A stretch of 64,000 bases of DNA from Paraburkholderia phosphatilytica (GTDB lineage Bacteria > Pseudomonadota > Gammaproteobacteria > Burkholderiales > Burkholderiaceae), in contig NZ_QQOA01000013.1 in NCBI RefSeq assembly GCF_003443895.1, forward strand, positions 119,260 through 183,259. Direction: 5' to 3'. Position 1 is the first letter of the stretch. The number at the start of each line of letters is the position of its first letter. Of this stretch, positions 41,736 through 50,550 are shown in pieces. Below the pieces are notes generated by a model. The model searched no databases and was not told the DNA's origin. It worked only from the letters and a program-made list of their open reading frames with translations. The position numbers and the translations under genes are program-made.

Positions 41736-42482
41736 TCACAGATAGAACATCCGGTCTTCGTCGGACTTCGACTGATACGGCTCTTCGCTTTCTTCGCGGT
41801 CTTCGTAGAACGCGAGCACCGCTTCGAGCACCTGGTCCGGATCGTCGGTCACCTTCATCAGGTCCATGTCCGTCGCGTTGATGAGACCCATCGTGACGAG
41901 CCGATCCTGGAACCACGCAAGCAGGCCCTTCCAGAACTCCGCGCCGACGAGAATGATCGGCACGTGGCGCGACTTTTTCGTCTGGATCAGCGTGAGCACT
42001 TCGGCGAGTTCATCCAGCGTGCCGAAGCCACCCGGCATCACGATCACCGCGTCGGAGTTCTTCACGAACGTGACCTTGCGCGTGAAGAAGTGACGGAAGC
42101 GCAGCGAAATGTCCTGCCACTGGTTGCCCGATTGTTCGTGCGGCAGTTCGATGTTCAGGCCCACCGAAGGCGACTTGCCCGCATGCGCGCCCTTGTTCGC
42201 CGCTTCCATGATGCCGGGGCCGCCGCCGGAGATCACCGCGAAGCCCGCGTCCGAGAATTTTCGGGCGATGTCCGTAGCGAGCTGGTAGTAAGGCGAGTCC
42301 GGTTTGAGGCGTGCGGAACCATAGATGCTGACAGCCGGGCGGATCTCCGAGAGGTACTCGGTCGCCTCGATAAACTCTGCCATAATCGTGAACATCTGCC
42401 ACGAAGCGCGGGCCTTCTTTGCCGTAGCGCGCTCTTGATCTGCGAGCGATCGCAGACTCGGAATCACTTTTCTCTTGTTCAT
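41736..42482 (-). CDS. LOG family protein (TIGR00730-type nucleoside phosphate hydrolase)
   Basis: 248 residues with the LOG signatures SGGGPGIMEAANKGA and MPGGFGTLDELAEVLTL. Studied relatives release the base from cytokinin-type or ordinary nucleoside 5'-monophosphates. The N-terminus MNKRKVIPSLRSLADQERAT looks native. Its ATG is one base from the oppositely directed polA ATG, so each gene's leader lies in the other's coding sequence. The acidic tail (EDREESEEPYQSKSDEDRMF) is characteristic. Confidence 0.9.
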   Translation of the reverse strand: MNKRKVIPSLRSLADQERATAKKARASWQMFTIMAEFIEATEYLSEIRPAVSIYGSARLKPDSPYYQLATDIARKFSDAGFAVISGGGPGIMEAANKGAHAGKSPSVGLNIELPHEQSGNQWQDISLRFRHFFTRKVTFVKNSDAVIVMPGGFGTLDELAEVLTLIQTKKSRHVPIILVGAEFWKGLLAWFQDRLVTMGLINATDMDLMKVTDDPDQVLEAVLAFYEDREESEEPYQSKSDEDRMFYL

Positions 42483-42483
42483 A

Positions 42484-45255
42484 ATGCCTGAAGAACAGAA
42501 CCTGGAAACCCAGCCGGAAAACGTCAAGCTGGAAGGTAAGACCCTGCTACTGGTCGACGGTTCGAGTTATCTGTACCGGGCCTATCATGCGATGCCGGAC
42601 CTTCGCGGTCCGGACGGACAGCCGACGGGCGCGCTGTATGGAATCATCAACATGCTGCGCCGCATGCGCAAGGAAGTCAGTGCAGAGTATAGCGCGTGCG
42701 TGTTCGATGCAAAGGGCAAGACGTTTCGCGACGACTGGTACCCGGAGTACAAGGCCAATCGCCCGCCGATGCCGGACGATCTCTCGAAGCAGATCGAACC
42801 GATTCACGTCGCCGTGCGCGCGCTCGGCTGGCCGCTGCTGATGATCGACGGCGTCGAAGCCGACGACGTGATCGGCACGCTGAGCCGCGCGGCGGAAGCG
42901 CGCGGCATGAACGTGATCGTGTCGACCGGCGACAAGGATCTGGCGCAGCTCGTGACGGATCATGTCACCCTCATCAACACGATGACGAACGAGACGCTCG
43001 ATCGCGCGGGCGTCGTCAACAAGTTCGGCGTGCCGCCGGAGCGCATCGTCGACTACCTGTCGCTGATCGGCGATACGGTCGACAACGTGCCCGGCGTCGA
43101 TAAATGCGGCCCCAAGACGGCCATCAAATGGCTCACGCAATACGGCACGCTCGATGACATCGTCGCACACGCCGGCGAGATCAAAGGTGCGGTAGGAGAC
43201 AATCTGCGCCGCGCGCTGGATTTCCTGCCGATGGCGAAAAAACTCGTCACCGTCGAAACCGCGTGCGACCTCACCGCGCACGTGAGTTCGATCGAAGCGT
43301 CGCTAGCTTCGCGGCCCGAAGCGCGCGACGAACTGCGCGACGTCTTCACGCGCCACGGTTTCAAGACGTGGCTGCGCGAAGTGGAGATCGCCGATGCGGT
43401 GGAAGGACCGCAGACCGACGTGCAGCCGGCGCCGGAAATCGACGGGGGCGAACGCGAGTACGACACGGTGCAGACCGTCGAGCAGCTCGATGCATGGCTC
43501 GCGAAACTCGATTCGGCGGAACTGACGTCGTTCGATACGGAAACCACGTCGCTCGACCCGATGGTCGCGAAGCTGGTCGGGCTGTCGGTATCGGTCGAAG
43601 CAGGCCGCGCCGCGTATATTCCGGTCGGCCATCGCGGGCCGGATGCGCCGGTGCAGCTGCCGATCGACGACGTGCTCGCGAAGCTCCGACCATGGCTCGA
43701 GAATTCCGCGAAGAAGAAGGTCGGCCAGCATCTGAAGTACGACGAGCAGGTGCTCGCGAACTACGGCATCGAACTCGCAGGCGTCGAGCACGACACGCTG
43801 CTGCAGTCGTACGTGCTGGAGTCGCACCGGCCGCACGACATGGACAACCTCGCGCTGCGCCATCTCGGGCTGAAGACGATCAAGTACGAAGACGTCGCGG
43901 GCAAGGGCGCCTCGCAGATCGGCTTCGACGAAGTACCGCTCGATCAGGCGTCCGAATACGCAGCGGAAGACGCGGACATCACGTTGCGTCTGCATCAGGC
44001 GCTCTATCCGCAGGTCAAGGCGGAAGCCGGCATCGAGCACGTGTATCGCACCATCGAGATGCCCACGTCGCGCGTGCTGCGCAAGATCGAGCGCAACGGC
44101 GTGCTGATCGACGCGGAAAAGCTGCGCGTGCAGAGCGACGAGATCGCGAAGCGGCTCATCGAACTGCAGGACGAGGCGTACACACTCGCGGGCGGCGAAT
44201 TCAATCTCGGTTCCCCGAAGCAGATCGGCCAGATCTTCTTCGAGAAGCTGGAGCTGCCGGTCATCAAGAAGACGCCGAGCGGCGCGCCGTCCACCGACGA
44301 AGAAGTGCTGCAGAAGCTCGCCGAAGACTATCCGCTGCCGAAGGTGCTGCTCGAGCATCGCGGCCTGTCGAAGCTCAAGTCCACGTACACCGACAAGTTG
44401 CCGCGCATGGTCAATGCGCAGACCGGCCGCGTGCATACCAACTATGCGCAGGCGGTGGCGGTCACCGGGCGTCTTGCCTCGAACGATCCGAACCTGCAGA
44501 ACATCCCTGTGCGCACGGCCGAAGGGCGGCGTATTCGTGAGGCGTTCATCGCGCCGCCGGGACGCAAGCTCGTATCGGCGGACTACTCGCAGATCGAGCT
44601 GCGCATCATGGCGCACATCTCCGGCGACGAATCGCTGCTGCGCGCATTCGCGGGCGGCGAAGACATCCACCGCGCCACCGCGTCCGAAGTGTTCGGCGTG
44701 ACGCCGCTCGAAGTCTCGAATGATCAGCGACGCATCGCGAAGGTGATCAACTTCGGGCTGATCTACGGCATGAGCTCGTTCGGGCTCGCATCGAATCTCG
44801 GCATCACGCGCGATGCGGCGAAGCTCTATATCGATCGCTACTTCGCGCGCTATCCGGGCGTCGCGAACTACATGAGCGAAACGCGCGAGAGCGCGAAGGC
44901 GAAGGGTTACGTCGAAACCGTGTTCGGCCGCCGCCTGTGGCTGCCCGAGATCAACGGCGGCAACGGGCCGCGCCGCCAGGCCGCCGAACGTGCGGCTATC
45001 AACGCGCCGATGCAGGGCACCGCGGCGGACCTGATCAAGATGTCGATGATCGCGGTGCAGGACTGGATCGAGCAGTCGAACAGCAAGACGCTGATGATCA
45101 TGCAGGTGCACGACGAACTGATTCTCGAAGTGCCCGACGAAGAGCTGTCCGACGTGCGTAAGCGCTTACCGGAACTGATGTGCGGCGTCGCGAAGCTCAA
45201 GGTGCCGCTCGTCGCCGAGGTGGGCGCCGGCTCCAGCTGGGAAGAGGCGCACTGA
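42484..45255 (+). CDS. polA: DNA polymerase I
   Basis: 923 residues with all three activities. The 5' nuclease domain (about 20-310, LLLVDGSSYLYRAYHAMPDL) is followed by the 3'-5' exonuclease with its DTET motif intact (SFDTETTSLDPM) and the polymerase with motif A (SADYSQIELRIMAH), motif B (RRIAKVINFGLIYG) and motif C (MQVHDELILEV). It does Okazaki-fragment maturation and repair synthesis. ATG 42484 has no Shine-Dalgarno; the in-frame TTG at 42475 would overlap the LOG start. Confidence 0.96.
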   Translation: MPEEQNLETQPENVKLEGKTLLLVDGSSYLYRAYHAMPDLRGPDGQPTGALYGIINMLRRMRKEVSAEYSACVFDAKGKTFRDDWYPEYKANRPPMPDDLSKQIEPIHVAVRALGWPLLMIDGVEADDVIGTLSRAAEARGMNVIVSTGDKDLAQLVTDHVTLINTMTNETLDRAGVVNKFGVPPERIVDYLSLIGDTVDNVPGVDKCGPKTAIKWLTQYGTLDDIVAHAGEIKGAVGDNLRRALDFLPMAKKLVTVETACDLTAHVSSIEASLASRPEARDELRDVFTRHGFKTWLREVEIADAVEGPQTDVQPAPEIDGGEREYDTVQTVEQLDAWLAKLDSAELTSFDTETTSLDPMVAKLVGLSVSVEAGRAAYIPVGHRGPDAPVQLPIDDVLAKLRPWLENSAKKKVGQHLKYDEQVLANYGIELAGVEHDTLLQSYVLESHRPHDMDNLALRHLGLKTIKYEDVAGKGASQIGFDEVPLDQASEYAAEDADITLRLHQALYPQVKAEAGIEHVYRTIEMPTSRVLRKIERNGVLIDAEKLRVQSDEIAKRLIELQDEAYTLAGGEFNLGSPKQIGQIFFEKLELPVIKKTPSGAPSTDEEVLQKLAEDYPLPKVLLEHRGLSKLKSTYTDKLPRMVNAQTGRVHTNYAQAVAVTGRLASNDPNLQNIPVRTAEGRRIREAFIAPPGRKLVSADYSQIELRIMAHISGDESLLRAFAGGEDIHRATASEVFGVTPLEVSNDQRRIAKVINFGLIYGMSSFGLASNLGITRDAAKLYIDRYFARYPGVANYMSETRESAKAKGYVETVFGRRLWLPEINGGNGPRRQAAERAAINAPMQGTAADLIKMSMIAVQDWIEQSNSKTLMIMQVHDELILEVPDEELSDVRKRLPELMCGVAKLKVPLVAEVGAGSSWEEAH

Positions 45256-45260
45256 TCCAC

Positions 45261-45282
45261 CGGGCGGCGAACCCGCCGCCCG
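45261..45282 (+). terminator. GC-rich hairpin after polA
   Basis: A 9-bp perfect stem (CGGGCGGCG/CGCCGCCCG) with an AACC loop begins 6 bp past the polA stop. It is followed by CCTGGTTCTCC rather than a U-run, so termination would be partial or rho-assisted. Confidence 0.5.
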
Positions 45283-45504
45283 CCTGGTTCTCCAGACGAA
45301 TTCCCGCCGTGCTCGTGTCCAGCACACATTCATGGCAGCATCAATGCAAGACTTCGATACAGCCGTGCGCATGCCACACATGTGCCGCGACGGCTTGTGA
45401 CAATCCGCGTTGCTCGCGGACAATCTGTGCGATACCCGCTGCGCCGCGCTCGCTGAGCCGCCGGCGCGCGTGCAACGATTTTTCGGCAAACACGGAGAGT
45501 CTTG

Positions 45505-46848
45505 ATGCATCGTTTCATTGTCGTTGGCGGAGGCGCGGGAGGGCTGGAACTTGCGACGCGGCTGGGCGATCGCTATGGCACGCGCCGGCGGGGGAGCGAC
45601 TTTCGCGCGCTCGTGACACTGGTCGACCGGTATCCGACCCACATCTGGAAGCCGCTGTTGCACGAGGTCGCGGCGGGCAGCATGGATCCGTTCACGCAGG
45701 AGCTCGAATACGCGGCGCAGGCGCGCTGGCATGGCTTCGAGTTTCAGCAGGGCGAACTCGCGGGCCTCGACCGCAAGGCGAAGCGCATCACGCTGGCGCC
45801 CGTGATGGACGAAGACGGCGCGGAGCTGCTGCCGCAACGCGAGCTGGAGTACGACACGCTCGTGCTCGCGATCGGCAGTACCACTCACTTTTTCGGCGTC
45901 AAGGGCGCGCCCGATTACTCGCTCGCGCTGGACACCGTGCATCAGGCCGAACGCTTTCGCAAGCGTTTGATCGCTGCGTGCATGCGGGCGGAGCATCAGG
46001 CGCACGAGCGTGTCGAGACCGATTCGGATGCCTCGACAGAGCCGCGCATCCAGGTGGCGATCGTCGGTGGCGGGGCGACGGGCGTCGAACTGTCGGCGGA
46101 ACTGCGCAACACCGCGCAGGTGCTGTCGGCGTACGGGCTGCACAAGCTCGATCCGCGTCACGACGTCGGCATCGTGCTGATCGAGGCGGGGCCGCGCATT
46201 CTGCCGGCACTGGCGGAGCGCGTGTCGAGCGCAACGTCCGAGCTGCTGACGAAGCTCGGCGTAAAGCTGATGACGGGCGAAACCGTCGCCGAGGTCGCGC
46301 CGGGGCTCGTACGCACGGCGAGCGGACGCACGATCCGCGCGGACCTCACCGTGTGGGCGGCGGGCATCAAGGCGCCGGCGGTGCTTGGGCGGCTCGACGG
46401 CCTGACGGTGAACCGCCTCGGCCAGCTGCCGGTGCGCCGCACACTGCAAACGGTCGACGACAACGATATCTTCGCGCTCGGCGACTGCGCGGCCTGTCCG
46501 TGGCCCGGCAATGAGCGCGACGTGCCGCCGCGCGCGCAAGCCGCGCACCAGCAGGCGAGCTTTCTGTTGCGCGCGCTCGGCAACCGGCTCGAAAGCCGGC
46601 CGCTGCCGGAGTTCACGTATCGCGACTTCGGTTCGCTGGTGTCGCTCGGGCACTTCAGCGCGGTCGGCAATCTGATGGGCGGGTTGATCGGCGGAAACAT
46701 GCTGGTTGAAGGGCTCTTCGCGCGCTTCATGTACATGTCGTTGTACCGGCTGCATATCGCGGCGCTGCACGGCTATTCGCGGATGGTGCTGGATACATTC
46801 GCGCACTGGCTGCGCCGTTCTACGCTACCGCGCGTGAAACTGCACTGA
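45505..46848 (+). CDS. ndh: Type II NADH dehydrogenase (NDH-2)
   Basis: 447 residues, FAD-containing non-proton-pumping NADH:quinone oxidoreductase at the inner membrane. FAD motif FIVVGGGAGGLELATRLG at the N-terminus, NADH motif VAIVGGGATGVELSAEL near 185, and FALGDCAACPWPG near 330. The C-terminal amphipathic part (MGGLIGGNMLVEGLFARFMY) is the membrane-association region. ATG 45505 has GGAG 7 nt upstream; the TTG one codon earlier is not needed. Confidence 0.93.
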   Translation: MHRFIVVGGGAGGLELATRLGDRYGTRRRGSDFRALVTLVDRYPTHIWKPLLHEVAAGSMDPFTQELEYAAQARWHGFEFQQGELAGLDRKAKRITLAPVMDEDGAELLPQRELEYDTLVLAIGSTTHFFGVKGAPDYSLALDTVHQAERFRKRLIAACMRAEHQAHERVETDSDASTEPRIQVAIVGGGATGVELSAELRNTAQVLSAYGLHKLDPRHDVGIVLIEAGPRILPALAERVSSATSELLTKLGVKLMTGETVAEVAPGLVRTASGRTIRADLTVWAAGIKAPAVLGRLDGLTVNRLGQLPVRRTLQTVDDNDIFALGDCAACPWPGNERDVPPRAQAAHQQASFLLRALGNRLESRPLPEFTYRDFGSLVSLGHFSAVGNLMGGLIGGNMLVEGLFARFMYMSLYRLHIAALHGYSRMVLDTFAHWLRRSTLPRVKLH

Positions 46849-46962
46849 GGCTGCACTGAGTGGACTGAGTGGACTGAACCGGCATGCCTGCCTCGATGTC
46901 GAGTGTCGACAGCGAAGGGTATGCTGGCGCTTTCATCCTGTCGTCCACTCGAGGAGCCTCGC

Positions 46963-47835
46963 ATGCTGACGCCCGAAGTCGATAGCCTTGTTCCGCACGT
47001 TCCTTTCAACCGGCGTACGTTCATCAAGGCGGCGCTCGGCACCGGCTTCGCCGCCGCGGTGCTGCCGGTGTCCGCGCAGACCATCCACACCGACAGCGAA
47101 GGCCTCGAGGCCGGCGAGATCGGCTTCCAGTCCGGCGGCACGCTGGTGCCGGCGTACCGCGCGCAACCGAAAGGCAAGACGCATCTGCCGGTAATCATCG
47201 TCGTGCACGAGATCTTCGGCGTGCACGAGCACATCGCGGACGTCTGCCGCCGCTTCGCGAAGCTCGGCTACCTGGCGATCGCGCCGGATCTGTTCGTGCG
47301 GCAGGGCGATGCGTCGGTCTATCCGACGATCCAGCAGATCAACGACAACATCGCGAGCAAGGTGCCCGACGCGCAGGTGATGGGCGACCTCGACGCGACC
47401 GTCGCGTGGGCCGGCGAGAACGGCGGCGATCTGAAGCGTGTGGGCATCAACGGTTTCTGCTGGGGCGGACGCTTCGTGTGGCTGTACGCGGAGCACAATC
47501 CGAAGCTGAAGGCGGCGGTGGCCTGGTACGGACGGGTGGCGGGCAACCATACGGCGAACTCGCCGCAAAACCCGATCGATCTCGTGTCCGATCTGCGCGT
47601 GCCGGTACTAGGTCTGTACGGACGCCAGGACCCGAGCATCCCGCAAGATACCCTCGAACAGATGAAGGCGAAGATCGCACAGGGGCCGCAGTCGGCACGC
47701 GGCTCGCAGTTCGTCGTGTACGACGATGCGGGCCACGCGTTCTTCGCGGACTACCGGCCGAGCTACCGGAAGGCGGACGCCGAAGACGGCTGGCGTCGCG
47801 CGATTGCGTGGTTCAGGGAGCATGGCGTCGCGTGA
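46963..47835 (+). CDS. Dienelactone hydrolase family protein with Tat signal
   Basis: 290 residues. The twin-arginine signal NRRTFIKAALGTGFAAAVLP at about 16-35 indicates export. The alpha/beta hydrolase domain shows IIVVHEIFGVHEHI, the nucleophile Cys in INGFCWGGRFVWLY (as in dienelactone hydrolases), the acid in GLYGRQDPSIP and His in DAGHAFFADYRPSY. The substrate is unknown. ATG 46963 is set by GAGGAG 7 nt upstream; the frame opens 60 bp earlier without a ribosome site. Confidence 0.9.
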   Translation: MLTPEVDSLVPHVPFNRRTFIKAALGTGFAAAVLPVSAQTIHTDSEGLEAGEIGFQSGGTLVPAYRAQPKGKTHLPVIIVVHEIFGVHEHIADVCRRFAKLGYLAIAPDLFVRQGDASVYPTIQQINDNIASKVPDAQVMGDLDATVAWAGENGGDLKRVGINGFCWGGRFVWLYAEHNPKLKAAVAWYGRVAGNHTANSPQNPIDLVSDLRVPVLGLYGRQDPSIPQDTLEQMKAKIAQGPQSARGSQFVVYDDAGHAFFADYRPSYRKADAEDGWRRAIAWFREHGVA

Positions 47836-47914
47836 TGCGATGCGCGTGAACGCGAACGAGCGATGAGCGCGGCGGTCGGGGCCGCGCTCATCGCGCTTCG
47901 TCACGTGCGACGGA

Positions 47915-48784
47915 TCAGGGGTTGGGTCCGGTCGCCATCGGCCGGGACGCGTCCGCGCTCCATTCGCTCCACGATCCCGGGTACAGCGCCGAGCCGTGCA
48001 GGCCGGCCACTTCCATCGCCAGCACGTTGTGGCACGCAGTGACGCCCGAGCCGCACTGGTTGACGACCTGCTCCGGCGCGACCGCGCCAAGGATCGCGCC
48101 GAACTCCTCGCGCAGCGTGTGAGCCGACTTGAAGCGGCCGTCGGCGGTGAGGTTGTCCTTGAAGAAGCGGTTCAGCGCGCCGGGAATATGGCCGCCGATC
48201 GGGTCGAGCGTCTCGTTCTCGCCGCGGTAGCGGTCGGGCGCGCGCCCATCCACCACCACGTGTTCGCGCGTGCCGATATTGCGCTGCACGGCGGGCTGGT
48301 CGATCGTGACCGCGAGCGGCGCGGCGGCCTTGAAATCGCCGCGCGCTTCCTTCGGTGTGTCTTGCGTCAGTTGCAGGTTCGCCGCCTGCCAGGCCGGCAG
48401 GCCGCCATCGAGCAGCGCCACGGCGTCGTGGCCGAGCCAGCGCAGCAGCCACCACAGGCGCGCGGCGTACATGCCGCCCTGCGCGTCATAAGCGACGACC
48501 TGCTGGCCCCGCTTCAGCCCGCGCGCGGCCAGTGTGTCGACGAGCTTCGCGCGGTCCGGCAACGGGTGACGTCCGTTGCTGCCGGTCTTCGCGCCGGACA
48601 GGTCGCGATCCAGATGCAGATAGTGCGCTCCGGGCAGATGGCCGGCCGCATAGGCCTTTTCTCCAGCCGACGTATCGGCGAGATCGAACCGGCAGTCGCA
48701 GACGAAGACGGAGTCCGGCGCGGCGTTGAGCCGCTCCGCGAGATTCGTGGCGGAGATCAGCGTGGTGTAGTGGGTATGCGGCAT
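47915..48784 (-). CDS. Sulfurtransferase (3-mercaptopyruvate type, two rhodanese domains)
   Basis: 289 residues. The first rhodanese domain (about 1-130) is inactive-type, without a catalytic Cys loop; the second carries CGSGVTA at about 238-244, the loop sequence of 3-mercaptopyruvate sulfurtransferases rather than thiosulfate enzymes. Transfers sulfur to cyanide or thiols in the cytoplasm. Single gene facing the dienelactone hydrolase. Confidence 0.9.
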   Translation of the reverse strand: MPHTHYTTLISATNLAERLNAAPDSVFVCDCRFDLADTSAGEKAYAAGHLPGAHYLHLDRDLSGAKTGSNGRHPLPDRAKLVDTLAARGLKRGQQVVAYDAQGGMYAARLWWLLRWLGHDAVALLDGGLPAWQAANLQLTQDTPKEARGDFKAAAPLAVTIDQPAVQRNIGTREHVVVDGRAPDRYRGENETLDPIGGHIPGALNRFFKDNLTADGRFKSAHTLREEFGAILGAVAPEQVVNQCGSGVTACHNVLAMEVAGLHGSALYPGSWSEWSADASRPMATGPNP

Positions 48785-48826
48785 GGCGGCTCCTGTTCAG
48801 ACTGGCTTCCTTACTGACAGTCTAAA

Positions 48827-48855
48827 CAAAAAAGACGGGCCGAAACCCGTCTTTT
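48827..48855 (-). terminator. Intrinsic terminator after the Rieske oxygenase gene (bidirectional)
   Basis: AAAAGACGGG and CCCGTCTTTT pair around a 6-nt loop. On the minus strand it is followed by TTTTTTG, about 25 nt past the oxygenase stop; the plus strand also has a short T-run. Confidence 0.8.
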
Positions 48856-48876
48856 CCGCTGCTGGATGCGCCGCGC

Positions 48877-49983
48877 TCAGATCTTGCCGAGCTCGCGCCG
48901 CAGGAACTCGTGGAAGTGCTGCATGCCGTCTTCCATCGGGCTTTGATAGGGGCCCACCTGCGATTCGCCGCGGTCCATCAGCGCGCGGCGGCCGGCGTCC
49001 ATGCGCTCGGCGATCTCGTCGTCTTCGCGCGCCGTTTCCATGTAGGCGGCGCGTTCGGCTTCGACGAACTCCCGCTCGAACAGCGCGATTTCCTCGGGAT
49101 AGTAGAACTCGACGACGTTCGTCGTTTTCTGCGGGCCGCGCGGAATCAGCCACGACACGACCAGCACGTGCGGGTACCACTCGATCATGATGCCCGGGTA
49201 GTACACCATCCAGATCGCGCCGAACTCGGGCACTTCGCCGTCGCGGAAGCGCAGCACCTCGTCGTGCCACTTGCGATACGTCGGGCTGCCCGGACGCGCG
49301 AGATTGCTATGCACGCCAACCGTCTGCACGCTGTACCAGTCGCCGAACTCCCACTGCAGGTCGTCGCAGTTGACGAAGCTGCCGAGGCCCGGATGGAACG
49401 GTACGACGTGGTAGTCCTCCAGATAGACCTCGATGAAGGTCTTCCAGTTGTAGTTGCACTCGTGCACTTCGACATAATCGAACATGAAGTTCGAAAAGTC
49501 GAAGTGGCGCTTCGTGCCGAGCCTTTCGAGATCTTTCGCGACGTTACGGCCGCCCGCCTCGAACAGCAGCCCCTGCCAGTTCTGCAACTTCGTGGCGCCG
49601 AGGTTCAGGCACGGGTTGTCGGCGAAGTGCGGCGCGCCGAGCAGTTCGCCCTTGAGGTCGTACGTCCAGCGGTGCAGCGGGCAGACGATGTTCTCCGTCT
49701 GGCCGCGGCCGTTCAGCATGATCGCCTGGCGGTGGCGGCACACGTTGGACAGCAGTTCGACCTGCGACTGCTGGTTACGGACGAGCACGCGCCCTTCGCG
49801 TTCGCTGGGCAACGCGAAATAGCTTCCGGCCTCGGGGACCATGAGGTCGTGCCCGATGTAACGGGGGCCTTGCCTGAAAAGTGTTTCGAGTTCGCGCTGG
49901 AGAAGCGCTTCGTCAAAGTAAGCCGTGACTGGCAGCTGACTGTGGATAGCCTTGAGCTGCAATGCATTGCTCAGATTGGACAT
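48877..49983 (-). CDS. Aromatic ring-hydroxylating oxygenase alpha-subunit-like Rieske protein
   Basis: 368 residues. The Rieske 2Fe-2S site is Cys82-x-His84 and Cys101-x2-His104 (CRHRQ, CPLHRW). The mononuclear iron site is indicated by EDYHVVPFHPG (His192, His197). No beta subunit, ferredoxin or reductase gene is nearby, so electrons must come from an unlinked partner. ATG 49983 has GGGAG 5 nt upstream; the frame opens 45 bp earlier. It is divergent from xseB-ispA-dxs. The substrate is unknown. Confidence 0.88.
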   Translation of the reverse strand: MSNLSNALQLKAIHSQLPVTAYFDEALLQRELETLFRQGPRYIGHDLMVPEAGSYFALPSEREGRVLVRNQQSQVELLSNVCRHRQAIMLNGRGQTENIVCPLHRWTYDLKGELLGAPHFADNPCLNLGATKLQNWQGLLFEAGGRNVAKDLERLGTKRHFDFSNFMFDYVEVHECNYNWKTFIEVYLEDYHVVPFHPGLGSFVNCDDLQWEFGDWYSVQTVGVHSNLARPGSPTYRKWHDEVLRFRDGEVPEFGAIWMVYYPGIMIEWYPHVLVVSWLIPRGPQKTTNVVEFYYPEEIALFEREFVEAERAAYMETAREDDEIAERMDAGRRALMDRGESQVGPYQSPMEDGMQHFHEFLRRELGKI

Positions 49984-50217
49984 TCCCACTCCCGATGAAG
50001 ACGTGAAAGCAGTGAACAACCCAACCATCGAAAATTCGATTTAGGGGAACCTGCGATTATACCCGTTTCTGTCATCGAGGGCCAACTAAGTCCCTGATTT
50101 CGGTATAAATTGTTGTGAAAAGGACCGCATTTCGCGTGCCCCGCCATTTTTTGTCCGGTACCCTGAACCGGGGACTGTAAGACGCCACGTGGGGCCTGAG
50201 AATCGAACGAGTCGCTT

Positions 50218-50246
50218 TTGCCGTAGAATGTCCGACTTGTTTTAAT
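50218..50246 (+). promoter_or_regulatory. Putative promoter of xseB-ispA-dxs
   Basis: TTGCCG and TTTAAT with a 17-bp spacer. Transcription would begin about 7 nt before the xseB ATG, which has no Shine-Dalgarno, so the message would be nearly leaderless. TAGAAT inside the spacer is an alternative -10. Confidence 0.45.
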
Positions 50247-50259
50247 TTTGCGACCGCAC

Positions 50260-50550
50260 ATGGCGAAGACCGCATCCACCGACACTCCCTCAGGCCCGGC
50301 GCAAGCCGCGGAAGCCGCGTTGCCCGACACGTACGAGGCGGCGCTGGCGGAGCTCGAAGGGCTGGTCGCGCGCATGGAGGGCGGCAGTCTGAGTCTCGAG
50401 GAGTCGCTTGCGGCATATCGCCGCGGCGCGGCGCTCGTGGCGTTCTGCCAGCAGCAGCTCGAAAAGGTGGAGCAGCAGGTTCGCGTGCTCGACGGCGAGA
50501 CGTTGAAGCCGTTGCCCACCGCCGCTGGGGAGAGCGGAGACGACCTATGA
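50260..50550 (+). CDS. xseB: Exodeoxyribonuclease VII small subunit
   Basis: 96 residues. The conserved block YEAALAELEGLVARMEGGSL and the EESLAAYRRGAALVAFCQQQ helix are the XseB signature; it pairs with XseA (not in the window) to degrade single-stranded DNA. ATG 50260 was chosen over the in-frame TTG 12 bp earlier. Its stop overlaps the ispA start (ATGA), which couples translation. Confidence 0.93.
   Translation: MAKTASTDTPSGPAQAAEAALPDTYEAALAELEGLVARMEGGSLSLEESLAAYRRGAALVAFCQQQLEKVEQQVRVLDGETLKPLPTAAGESGDDL

Noticed and set aside
42475..42483. Upstream in-frame TTG as polA start
   Set aside because: Adds only three residues, has no ribosome site and would overlap the LOG start codon; ATG 42484 matches polA N-termini.
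43303..45111. A 602-codon minus-strand frame inside polA
   Set aside because: Antisense of conserved polymerase motifs; low-information Arg/Ala/Val protein.
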